A stretch of 64,000 nt of DNA from Rhodospirillaceae bacterium (GTDB taxonomy: Bacteria > Pseudomonadota > Alphaproteobacteria > Rhodospirillales > Rhodospirillaceae): the NCBI GenBank assembly GCA_947476925.1, contig CANJSF010000001.1, forward strand, positions 62,001 through 126,000, written 5' to 3'. Below are positions 1 through 12,979 of this stretch, one piece after another. Numbering within the stretch: the first letter of the stretch is position 1; each line of letters begins with the position of its first letter. The notes under the pieces were generated by a model. That model saw nothing but the letters and a program-made list of their open reading frames with translations, ran no database searches and was not told where the DNA came from. Both the position numbers and the translations under genes were made by a program.

Positions 1-102
1 CTACACCATGGTCAATATGCGGAAGTGCCGGTGCCAGGTTTCACATGGACACACCTTGCCATGGGCGAATTTCGGCGCATATTTGCTTACGCTCAATTTT
101 AG
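1..102 (+). CDS. possible C-terminal end of a gene entering from the left
   Basis: Frame 1 is open from the first base to a TAG at 100-102, giving 33 residues ending in ...GEFRRIFAYAQF. I do not recognise a family. The codons are plausible but the stretch is too short to prove coding. If real, it ends 14 bases before the molybdopterin-subunit gene and could be its operon partner. It shows no cysteine cluster, so it does not look like the end of a 2Fe-2S subunit. Confidence 0.25.
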   Translation, partial: LHHGQYAEVPVPGFTWTHLAMGEFRRIFAYAQF

Positions 103-116
103 CCTAAAGGCCCCCC

Positions 117-3634
<3,518 letters not shown>

Positions 3635-3643
3635 TTAAGGCGA

Positions 3644-4465
3644 TCAGGGCTTGGCAAAGACCTTATTGATCTGCGTGCTGGCCATCACATTGGCGAGGCT
3701 GGCAAATGTGCCCTTCTCGGCCAAATCGCTCGCTGTCGCCATAAACCCGGTCCAAGCGCTGCGGGCCAAGGCCCCGCCGGTGCTGATGCGCCGCACGCCA
3801 AGGCTGGCCAAAATCTGAACCGACAGTTCGGGATATGCCCCCATAATGTTCACCGGCTTGGGAGATACCGCTGACACCACCGCGCGAATGTCTTCAGGCG
3901 AACGTAAACCGGGCGCGAACAAACAATCAGCCCCAGCCTCGGCAAACAATTGCAGGCGCTGAATAACGCCGGTGAGATCAGGCTTGCCAAACAAGATGCT
4001 CTCGGTGCGAGCCGTCAGCAGCACATCGGCGCCCGTGGCATCGATGGCGGCGCGCGCGGCCCGAATGCGTTCAACGGCATGTTGCACGTCGTACAACGAG
4101 CCGGCGTCATCGCCCGTGTAGTCTTCGATAGATAGGCCGGCCACGCCAGCCTCAACCGCCAGCGTGACGTTGGCGGCAACGCCTTTGGGGTCGTGCGCAA
4201 ATCCGCCTTCGAAGTCGGCATTCACCGGAATATCAACCGCGTCGACCAACGACTTCAAATGGGCCAACACCATATCGCGTGTAACCGTGTTGTCTTCGCG
4301 CCCCGCCGACCACGCAAAACCCGCGCTGGTACTGGCGAGGGCTTTGAAGCCGAGGCTTTGCAAATACACCGCACTGCCCACATCCCACGGATTGGGCATG
4401 GCAAAACACCCTGCGCGATGCAGCCGATGGAATTCGGCTCGTTTTTGGGCAATGGTCGTGCGCAT
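3644..4465 (-). CDS. isocitrate lyase/PEP mutase family protein
   Basis: A 273-residue TIM-barrel protein of the isocitrate lyase/phosphoenolpyruvate mutase superfamily. The start MPNPWDVGSA (from about residue 23), the metal-site stretch PVNADFEGGF near residue 80 and IEDYTG near 115 are typical. The KKCGH catalytic loop of true isocitrate and methylisocitrate lyases is absent, so cleavage of isocitrate is unlikely. Members of this subgroup are usually annotated as oxaloacetate decarboxylase- or carboxyphosphonoenolpyruvate-mutase-like, with unknown substrate. It begins 7 bases after the stop of the upstream hydrolase, so the two are probably cotranscribed. Confidence 0.85.
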   Translation of the reverse strand: MRTTIAQKRAEFHRLHRAGCFAMPNPWDVGSAVYLQSLGFKALASTSAGFAWSAGREDNTVTRDMVLAHLKSLVDAVDIPVNADFEGGFAHDPKGVAANVTLAVEAGVAGLSIEDYTGDDAGSLYDVQHAVERIRAARAAIDATGADVLLTARTESILFGKPDLTGVIQRLQLFAEAGADCLFAPGLRSPEDIRAVVSAVSPKPVNIMGAYPELSVQILASLGVRRISTGGALARSAWTGFMATASDLAEKGTFASLANVMASTQINKVFAKP

Positions 4466-4471
4466 CGCCGC

Positions 4472-5383
4472 TTATTTCTTGTTCGCCGCCTTTACAAACG
4501 CCGCCAGTTCTTTGTTAAAACGCGGCGGGTCTTGGGCAAATGTCAGGTGTCCCATGCCCTCATAGACCGAATACTGCGCCTTAGGCAGCGCGGCTTTGAG
4601 GCGCGCAAAAGCATCTGGAGATTGCGCCACGTCGTTCGACCCCATCGTAATCAACACCGGCAGCGTCAACTTCGCCACCACGTCTTGGTGGTCGAGATTG
4701 CGGCCCACGAATGCTTTGCGCACATAGGCGGGCACCATCAGGCCAAGCGTGCGCATTTCTTCGCGGTAGGCTGGCGTCATGCCGGGGAACTCGAAAATTT
4801 TCACGGTCGCCTCAACCACCGCGACATTGTCGCCAAGGTTGCCCGACGTTTGCATGGCTGCGCGACGCTTCATTTCTTCGGGCGTCATGTTGCCCACCGG
4901 CGGCGGCTGTTGCACCAACCCAGCGATGGAGCCGACCAAATTCAACCCGGCAATATCGGTAATCCCGTACTTACGAATGTAGTCAGCGGCCACAAACCCA
5001 CCATACGACCAGCCGACGATGACTGGGCGTTTAAGGTCTTTGGCTTTCATGACAGCAGCAATGTCATCGGCCCATATGTCAGAGGGCTGCACGTCTTCTG
5101 CACGCCAAGGCTTGCCCGAGTTACCGTGGCCACGCAGATCCAGCGCGACCAAACGAAAATCTTTAGCGAGGTCTGATTCCAACTGCGGTCGAAAACTCAT
5201 GGCGCCCATGGCCATGCCGTGAACGAACAAGATCGCCGGGCCATCGGCTTTGCCGGTTTCAACAACGTTCAGCGGCAATCCCCCCGCCCCAGACACGGAA
5301 CTGAACGTCAGGTCGGCCGCCTGCGCTGAAGCAGCAAATGATAGTGCTGCGGCGAAAAGAACGCGCGTGAGTGCTTTGGTCAT
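4472..5383 (-). CDS. secreted alpha/beta hydrolase
   Basis: The 303-residue protein has a Sec signal peptide (residues 1-22, ending SAQA-A) followed by an alpha/beta-hydrolase fold. The oxyanion region FVHGMAMG is near residue 53, LDLRGHGNSGKP near 81, the nucleophile elbow GWSYGG places Ser126, and a C-terminal GMGHLTF holds the catalytic histidine. The full triad is present, so it should be an active esterase-like enzyme in the periplasm; the substrate is unknown. A good ribosome site (AAAAGGGG) precedes the ATG. The PEP mutase-like gene follows within 7 bases. Confidence 0.88.
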   Translation of the reverse strand: MTKALTRVLFAAALSFAASAQAADLTFSSVSGAGGLPLNVVETGKADGPAILFVHGMAMGAMSFRPQLESDLAKDFRLVALDLRGHGNSGKPWRAEDVQPSDIWADDIAAVMKAKDLKRPVIVGWSYGGFVAADYIRKYGITDIAGLNLVGSIAGLVQQPPPVGNMTPEEMKRRAAMQTSGNLGDNVAVVEATVKIFEFPGMTPAYREEMRTLGLMVPAYVRKAFVGRNLDHQDVVAKLTLPVLITMGSNDVAQSPDAFARLKAALPKAQYSVYEGMGHLTFAQDPPRFNKELAAFVKAANKK

Positions 5384-5408
5384 CGGTATCCCCTTTTGCG
5401 GGGCCGAG

Positions 5409-5954
5409 TTACTTGCCTGTTGGCGGTTGGCTCAGCCGGTCGACATAAGCGATCCCGATCGCCGAGAGAATAAATGTGGTGTGGATGATGGTCTGCCACA
5501 TCACACCAGCCTCGGTGAGATTCGCTTTGTCCGAGCCCAGGTTACCCGCCTCAATGAACGTGCGCAGCAAATGAATCGAGGAAATGCCAATAATGGCCAT
5601 CGCCAACTTGATTTTCAGCACACTGGCGTTGACGTGGCTTAGCCACTCGGGTTGGTCGGGATGGTCTTCGAGGCGCAGTTTGGAGACGAAGGTTTCGTAA
5701 CCGCCGACAATGACCATCACCAACAGGTTCGAGATCATCACGACGTCGATGAGACCCAGCACGATCAGCATCATTTGCTCTTCGCCCATGGTCACAGCAT
5801 TGCTGACCAGGTGCCAGAGTTCCTTCAAGAACAGCACCACATAGACGCACTGGGCAAAAATGAGGCCGACGTACAGCGGAACCTGAAGCCACCGCGACCC
5901 AAAAATCAGAGCTGGAAGAGGAGCAAGCCGTCGATTTGCGACAACATTAGACAT
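5409..5954 (-). CDS. YqhA/UPF0114 family inner-membrane protein
   Basis: A 181-residue integral membrane protein of the UPF0114 (YqhA, TIGR00645) family, whose function is not established. It has hydrophobic segments around residues 22-45, 60-85 and 115-130 and one near the C-terminus. The conserved stretches VMISNLLVMVIVGGYETFVSKL (centre) and the Asp-Pro-rich loop after it are typical of the family. It lies between kdsA and the hydrolase gene, 25 bases upstream of the latter, and probably belongs to the same minus-strand transcript. Confidence 0.88.
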   Translation of the reverse strand: MSNVVANRRLAPLPALIFGSRWLQVPLYVGLIFAQCVYVVLFLKELWHLVSNAVTMGEEQMMLIVLGLIDVVMISNLLVMVIVGGYETFVSKLRLEDHPDQPEWLSHVNASVLKIKLAMAIIGISSIHLLRTFIEAGNLGSDKANLTEAGVMWQTIIHTTFILSAIGIAYVDRLSQPPTGK

Positions 5955-6031
5955 GGGAAATTCAATTCAAAAAAATGAGATGGGACGCCATCATCTAATA
6001 GCGCAGCCAGGGGACTCAAGCGACTTATGGG

Positions 6032-6883
6032 TTAAATCTTCACCGGGTTGGCTTTGGCCACCTGGTCGAAGGCCTTCAGCATGGCAATCACGCCAGGCAT
6101 ATCCTTCAGATAAATCATGTTCGCCCCGTCCGATGGCGCTTTATCGGGGTCTGGATGCGTTTCCATAAACACCGCCGCGACGCCCACCGACACCGCCGCG
6201 CGCGCAATCACGGGCGCGTACTCGCGCTGGCCCGATGACGCACTGCCTGCACCGCCCGGCTGCTGCACCGCATGGGTCGCGTCGATGACAATCGGGTAGC
6301 CGGTTTTGGCCATCTCGGGCAGCGCGCGCATATCAGTCACAAGCGTATTATAGCCAAACGACACGCCGCGTTCCGTTAGCATGATTTTGGTGTTGCCGGT
6401 CGAGGCCACTTTGTCGGCAACATTCTTCATGTCCCAGGGGGCGAGGAACTGCCCCTTTTTCACATTGATCACGGCACCTGTTTTACCCGCCGCCAGCAGC
6501 AAATCGGTTTGGCGACACAAGAACGCCGGAATTTGCAGCACGTCCACAACCTCAGCCGCAATGGCGCATTGGTCGATCTCGTGCACATCGGTCAGCGTGG
6601 CCAACCCCAAGCTCGTTTTAATTTCGGCGAACACGGGCAGTGATTCTTTGAGGCCCATGCCGCGAATGCCCTTGGCGCTTGTGCGGTTGGCTTTATCAAA
6701 CGAGGTTTTGTAAATCAGCGACACGCCCAACTTAGCGCACATTTCTTTCAGCGCCGAAGCCACCTCCAAAGCATGCGCGCGGCTTTCCATTTGGCAAGGC
6801 CCTGCAATCAACACAAACGGCAAATCATTGCCTGTTGTGATATTGCCAATGGAAACGTGGAACGGTTTGGGTGCGGGGTTCAT
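6032..6883 (-). CDS. kdsA: 3-deoxy-8-phosphooctulonate synthase
   Basis: The 283-residue enzyme condenses phosphoenolpyruvate with arabinose 5-phosphate to make Kdo-8-phosphate for the lipopolysaccharide inner core. Diagnostic segments are IAGPCQMESR near residue 26, YKTSFDKANRTS near 58, IQIPAFLCRQTDLL-like near 118 and ATHAVQQPGG near 201. Length is normal. It sits between pyrG and eno, the usual alphaproteobacterial neighbourhood, with a PNPOx-like gene inserted upstream. Confidence 0.97.
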   Translation of the reverse strand: MNPAPKPFHVSIGNITTGNDLPFVLIAGPCQMESRAHALEVASALKEMCAKLGVSLIYKTSFDKANRTSAKGIRGMGLKESLPVFAEIKTSLGLATLTDVHEIDQCAIAAEVVDVLQIPAFLCRQTDLLLAAGKTGAVINVKKGQFLAPWDMKNVADKVASTGNTKIMLTERGVSFGYNTLVTDMRALPEMAKTGYPIVIDATHAVQQPGGAGSASSGQREYAPVIARAAVSVGVAAVFMETHPDPDKAPSDGANMIYLKDMPGVIAMLKAFDQVAKANPVKI

Positions 6884-6960
6884 GGCTGCAATATATGTGG
6901 ACGCGAGACTGATCGCTACGGCGTTTTTCTTAAGTTCTCGTCATCGAGCTTGGTACGCGC

Positions 6961-7539
6961 CTACCGCACCGGCGATACTGTTTTGGCCTCGTCCGCCGTC
7001 AACGCCGCCAAGCCATCAATGCTGACGGCGTTCTTTTTGCCAACGTAGGCTTTGATTTCGCGCTGGTCTTTCTGCTCGGTCCACTTGCGCATGGCTTTGC
7101 GGTCTTCGCGATAATCCATCAGCGGCACGCCGTACCCGCAGGAATCTGACACCCGGTCCACATGCACGCGGATGATCGAACGCACGCCCATCAGGTCGCC
7201 TTCAAACATCGCCGCTAGCGAAGCAAAATCGGAATTGGTCGATAGCACAACCTCGCCGCGCCCATGGAATCGATAAATTTTGGGCGGGCCTTGAAAGGCG
7301 CACATCATGATCAAAATGCGGCTGTTCTCGCGAATGTGCGCAATGGTTTCAGCACCACTGCCGACGTTGTCGAGATAGATAAGCGTGTGGTCATCAACAA
7401 CGCGCAAACTATCGCCGCCCTTGGGCGAACAGTTGATGTGCCCCGCACCCGACAGCGGCGCGGTGGAGACAAAAAATACATGTTGGCGGGAAATCCAGGC
7501 GCGGATTTTGTCGTCTATTTTAGGGAGCACCGAACCCAT
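6961..7539 (-). CDS. pyridoxamine 5'-phosphate oxidase family protein
   Basis: A 192-residue split-barrel flavin-binding protein of the pyridoxamine phosphate oxidase-like group. It has the SPKGGDSLRV strand near residue 40, DNVGSGAETIAHI near 56 and RFHGRGEVV near 89, which form the cofactor-binding barrel in relatives. It lacks the extended C-terminus of true PdxH, so vitamin B6 synthesis should not be inferred. The ATG lies 17 bases after the pyrG stop, so it is likely cotranscribed with pyrG. The biological role is unknown. Confidence 0.85.
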   Translation of the reverse strand: MGSVLPKIDDKIRAWISRQHVFFVSTAPLSGAGHINCSPKGGDSLRVVDDHTLIYLDNVGSGAETIAHIRENSRILIMMCAFQGPPKIYRFHGRGEVVLSTNSDFASLAAMFEGDLMGVRSIIRVHVDRVSDSCGYGVPLMDYREDRKAMRKWTEQKDQREIKAYVGKKNAVSIDGLAALTADEAKTVSPVR

Positions 7540-7556
7540 GTGGGTTGCCTTTGACT

Positions 7557-9212
<1,656 letters not shown>

Positions 9213-9290
9213 TTAGAGCAAGCACGCGAATCAAAACAACGTTCCATCGCGGAAAATAACGCTCCGCGACATCACGCCGTTGCGGTGAAT

Positions 9291-9686
9291 TTAGTTGTTT
9301 GGAACGCTGGGAACAGCCGGCGCGGACGATTCGGCCTTGGGTTCGGTCGAACTTGGTGCGTCAGCAGGTACGCTTGGCAGCGCGCTATCGTCCAATTTGG
9401 GAACCGACGGGCCATCAACCTGAGGCGTGAATATCGAGGATGACGCGCGGTCGCTTGGCTTAGCCAGCAGTGCCAGGCCCAACGATGTGGCGAAGAAGCA
9501 GATGCCCAAAATAGTGGTGGCACGGCTTAAGGGGTTTGGCCGGGCCCGAACCTGGTTCATGGACGCCACAGACGATGCCGCCGAAAAGCCGGCGCCAGCG
9601 GCCCCGCCTTCGTTTTTCTGCAGCAAAATCAGCGCGATCATAATAATCGCGATAAGCAGGTGAACTACGACCAGCACTTGAACCAT
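9291..9686 (-). CDS. secG: preprotein translocase subunit SecG
   Basis: A 131-residue protein with two membrane helices (about residues 3-22 and 58-78) flanking a short loop with LLQKNEGGAAGAGF, the SecG signature. The C-terminal 50 residues are rich in Ser, Pro and Ala and low in complexity, as in other alphaproteobacterial SecG proteins. SecG assists SecYE in Sec export. The tpiA-secG-pyrG order is conserved in the class, although here an MFS gene and a DUF1838-type gene separate tpiA from secG. Confidence 0.93.
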   Translation of the reverse strand: MVQVLVVVHLLIAIIMIALILLQKNEGGAAGAGFSAASSVASMNQVRARPNPLSRATTILGICFFATSLGLALLAKPSDRASSSIFTPQVDGPSVPKLDDSALPSVPADAPSSTEPKAESSAPAVPSVPNN

Positions 9687-9878
9687 GGCGATGACCTTAA
9701 TTGTGGCTTTGGGCCCTACAACACTGCTGCCCGAAGCGGGCGCGTTTTAGCCTTATGGCTGTTAAATAGCTAGGGCAAACCGCAGGATTGGCAAGTCCCC
9801 TCAGGGCCTATTCTAGGCACCAAATAGGGTCCAAACTAAGCAATATCGGGGCCTGATGGCCTGTTCGGGGAAATCCAA

Positions 9879-10721
9879 ATGCCCACTCAACGCCGCCAAG
9901 TGCTCCACAATATAGCCGGTCTTTCGGCTGGGTTGCTGGCCTTGAACCAAACTGCCCCCGCCCAAGCCGCCGAACCGCCCAGCCTGGCCGCATTGCGCGA
10001 GGCGGGCCTCGATCCCCTGGCGGTCTACATCAAAATGTTCGCATCAATGACAAAAGGTGCCGAGTGTTGTTGGTGGTTCATGGGGGCGCTGCCCCGTGAC
10101 GTGCAAGATGTGGGCGCAGTCGACACGATCCAGGAAGAAACCGTGCGCATTCATCGCACCGAGATGGTGAGTGCCGACCAAATCGACTTTCGCTGGCGCG
10201 AAGTCGGCATCTTTCGCGACATCATGACCGGCGAAATCCCAGAGCAAAGATTTGATCCGGTCACCGGCTTGTCAAAGACCGGCAACACGACAATCGGCGG
10301 CGGCGCAAGTGCACGCGTGACAGTGCGCAAGGCCGATGCCGACCTGAGTGTCGGCGTTAGCATTCCCGGCAACACGACCGGCATAATCTCGGTGGGAGCC
10401 ACGGTCGACAGCGGCCGTGTTTGCCTGACCCACACTGAAGACAAAACCCGCGCGCTCAGCGACGGGACGCCGGGACCAACAAACCGCACAACCTTCAAGA
10501 TCTACGCGAACCTAAGCGACTTGAAAGGCAACGCGCCAAATGTGCCTGCAAATGGATTTTACGGCGTGAAGAACCGCGATACCGGCAAGATCTTCGTCAA
10601 CGGGCTGGTGCGAAAAGCCGCGCTGGACGAAAAGGTTAATCCCATCGCGTGGAATCGCCTTAAGGCTGCGCATCCGAGCTTCTTCAAAGATGATCGCCTT
10701 GCACCAAGTTGGGAGGCATAA
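9879..10721 (+). CDS. Tat-signal DUF1838 family protein
   Basis: A 280-residue exported protein of unknown function. The N-terminus QRRQVLHNIAGLSAGLL followed by an AQA-A cleavage region is a twin-arginine signal. The mature part has WREVGIFRDIMTGEIPEQ near residue 108 and a following DPVTGL, resembling the DUF1838 pattern of a regularly spaced aromatic-rich fold with a D-x-x-TGE segment. It lies alone on the plus strand between secG and the MFS gene and converges on the latter with 13 bases between stops. A GGGGAAA ribosome site precedes the ATG. Family assignment is by motif memory and moderately secure. Confidence 0.7.
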   Translation: MPTQRRQVLHNIAGLSAGLLALNQTAPAQAAEPPSLAALREAGLDPLAVYIKMFASMTKGAECCWWFMGALPRDVQDVGAVDTIQEETVRIHRTEMVSADQIDFRWREVGIFRDIMTGEIPEQRFDPVTGLSKTGNTTIGGGASARVTVRKADADLSVGVSIPGNTTGIISVGATVDSGRVCLTHTEDKTRALSDGTPGPTNRTTFKIYANLSDLKGNAPNVPANGFYGVKNRDTGKIFVNGLVRKAALDEKVNPIAWNRLKAAHPSFFKDDRLAPSWEA

Positions 10722-10734
10722 GGGCAGACACGAC

Positions 10735-11952
10735 TCAATTTTTCTGTTGGTCGCCGCTGTAGGCCCAAAATTTCGGCAAAAACAGGCTGGTGGCAACAAC
10801 CGCTAAAACACAGGCAACGCCGCCAGACCACAAACTGATTGAGACACTGCTTTGGCCTGCAACCCACCCTGCCCGCGCATTCCCCAACAGCGGCCCGACC
10901 ATGTAAGAAATCATTGCGATACCCGACACGCGCCCGCGCATATGGTTGGGAACGGCGTGGTTCCAAATCACGGTGCGGAATAGCCCGCTGATCATGTCAG
11001 CCGCCCCTGCAACGACTAAAAAAAGCACCGCAAGCCAAGGCGATGTTGCAAACCCTAAGCCAACGATGCCAAGGCCCCAGAAAACCGCCGCAATAACGAC
11101 GGCCCGACCGTGCTGATGCACCTGCGCACTCCAGCCGCTAAACAACGACGCGATGAGGCTCCCAATCGCCATGGATGAAAACAAAATGCCAGCCATGTTG
11201 GCACCGCCCCATTGTTCGGCCATCGCCGGAAAAAGAGCCACGGGGAATGCAAACAGCATTGCCGCAATGTCGATGAGGTAAGTGCCAACTAACTCCGGCT
11301 TTGATATCGCAAATTGAATTCCGGCGATGGCGTCGGCCAGCGGCGAATTTGCCCCGACGTCAGGATCGGGCACGCGTGTCATGAGCCAAACGCAAACCAT
11401 TGCGCCGAAAAACGAAAAGACATCGAAAAGGTAAGCGCCGCTCAGGCCGAAAGCTGCAATCAGCAAGCCCCCGATCATGGGGCCGACAATGGCGCCGGTT
11501 GAACCGCGAAACGCGTTGAGCGCGCCCACGGCGGCATAGTCAGAGGGCTGAACCAATTTTTGCGTGAGCGCTTCAAGCGACGGACTATGGAATCCCGTAA
11601 ACGCTTGTAATAAGGCCACGAGAACAAAAATAGCGACCAACGAGGGTTCTGGCTGGAGACTGTTGAGCAACAGTGCCACGACCAAAAGCGCCATCGTGGC
11701 TTCGCAGACCAGCAGCAATTTTCGCCGATTGATGCGGTCAGCATATGTTCCGCCCAAGATGCTGAAAATCAATACCGGGCCCAGTTGTGCCAAGCCCAAA
11801 GCCCCGACCAAGGCATTAGATTTCGTCAGTTGATACACCTGATACGGCACAGCCATATAACTGATCATGCTGCCCAGAAATGAAATTAACTGGCCCATGA
11901 ACAGCAGCCGGAAGTCGCGATATTTTTGCAGCGGTGAGATATCGATCAGCAT
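10735..11952 (-). CDS. MFS transporter (EntS/MFS_3-like exporter)
   Basis: A 405-residue major facilitator with about twelve hydrophobic helices. The opening segment YRDFRLLFMGQLISFLGSMI and the loop GTYADRINRRKLLL near residue 73 are typical of the EntS-like exporter branch, which pumps out small molecules such as siderophores or drugs. I place the start at the ATG at 11952; a longer reading would begin inside tpiA. The gene begins 45 bases after the tpiA stop. Substrate unknown. Confidence 0.85.
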   Translation of the reverse strand: MLIDISPLQKYRDFRLLFMGQLISFLGSMISYMAVPYQVYQLTKSNALVGALGLAQLGPVLIFSILGGTYADRINRRKLLLVCEATMALLVVALLLNSLQPEPSLVAIFVLVALLQAFTGFHSPSLEALTQKLVQPSDYAAVGALNAFRGSTGAIVGPMIGGLLIAAFGLSGAYLFDVFSFFGAMVCVWLMTRVPDPDVGANSPLADAIAGIQFAISKPELVGTYLIDIAAMLFAFPVALFPAMAEQWGGANMAGILFSSMAIGSLIASLFSGWSAQVHQHGRAVVIAAVFWGLGIVGLGFATSPWLAVLFLVVAGAADMISGLFRTVIWNHAVPNHMRGRVSGIAMISYMVGPLLGNARAGWVAGQSSVSISLWSGGVACVLAVVATSLFLPKFWAYSGDQQKN

Positions 11953-11996
11953 GAAAAGTCCAATAACTGCGGTGCCTAGCGACGCGCAGTTGATGT

Positions 11997-12746
11997 CTAT
12001 GCGACGGACTGAATAATCGCCCAAAAGTCTGCCGCGTCGAGGCTGGCGCCCCCCACCAGCGCGCCATTAACACCAGGCACGCTCATGAGCGACTTTGCGT
12101 TCGATCCCTTCACCGAACCGCCGTAAAGAATGGTCAGGTCTGCGCCGTCGGTACGACCTTTCGCAAATGTCTCACGCACCACCGCGTGCATGTCTTGCAC
12201 ATCATTGGGGGTGGCTGTGCGCCCCGTTCCAATCGCCCACACAGGTTCGTAGGCAATAACAACGTTAGTCGCCGTGGCGCTACTGGGTAATGACCCTAAA
12301 ATCTGCCCGCGCACGACATCATTCGCTTTGCCCGCATCACGCTGGCTTTGCGTTTCACCCACACAGATGATGGGCGTCAGGCCCGCAGCCAACGCCGCTT
12401 CGGCTTTCGATTTAACTATCGCATCGGTTTCAGCATGGTCGGCGCGGCGTTCGGAATGCCCGACAATCACATAGGTGCAACCAACATCTTTCAGCAGCCA
12501 AGCGCTGGTATCGCCGGTATGTGCGCCCTTGTCCTTGGGGTGACAATCTTGGGCACCAACGACAATCGGGCTGCCGCTGACCGCACGCGACACTGTTTCC
12601 AACAGCGCTGCAGGCGGACACAGCGCGATACGCGGCACGGATGCTGCCGCTTTACTGCGCGCGACCAGATTTTGGGCAAGGTCGATTGCCATGGTTTTGG
12701 TGCCGTTCATTTTCCAATTCCCGGCAATCATTGGCCGTGGTGCCAT
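11997..12746 (-). CDS. tpiA: triosephosphate isomerase
   Basis: The 249-residue glycolytic enzyme interconverts dihydroxyacetone phosphate and glyceraldehyde 3-phosphate. Visible motifs are AGNWKMNG (residues 7-14), the catalytic histidine in IVGHSERR, the catalytic glutamate loop YEPVWAIGTG, and LYGGSVKG near the C-terminus. I use the ATG at 12746; an in-frame TTG lies two codons upstream. It is divergent from ppiD across about 230 bases that must hold both promoters. Confidence 0.97.
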   Translation of the reverse strand: MAPRPMIAGNWKMNGTKTMAIDLAQNLVARSKAAASVPRIALCPPAALLETVSRAVSGSPIVVGAQDCHPKDKGAHTGDTSAWLLKDVGCTYVIVGHSERRADHAETDAIVKSKAEAALAAGLTPIICVGETQSQRDAGKANDVVRGQILGSLPSSATATNVVIAYEPVWAIGTGRTATPNDVQDMHAVVRETFAKGRTDGADLTILYGGSVKGSNAKSLMSVPGVNGALVGGASLDAADFWAIIQSVA

Positions 12747-12979
12747 CGCCAAACTCCCGTCAATTCAATGCCCTAATGATCTGCAGGTAACACACGTTCG
12801 GCTGCGCTCCAACCCGCCTGATGCTGACGTCTAACGCTCTGAACGGCCAGAACCCCATGCTTTCCAAGGTGTTAGCAAGCTTGCGGGCGTGGCTGCTCGC
12901 ACCTATTATGCCGCGCCTTCAACACCCCGCCTATTGTTAGCCGGGGTCCTTTCACACTGCAGATATTAAGTAGAGCGCC

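Noticed and set aside
4193-5176. 327-residue open frame opposite the PEP mutase-like and hydrolase genes
   Set aside because: Spans two real genes and their junction on the other strand, so it cannot be a conserved gene.
9729-9741. GCCCG-AAG-CGGGC hairpin followed by GCGTTTT
   Set aside because: It resembles a plus-strand terminator but no plus-strand gene ends here. It lies upstream of secG on the opposite strand.
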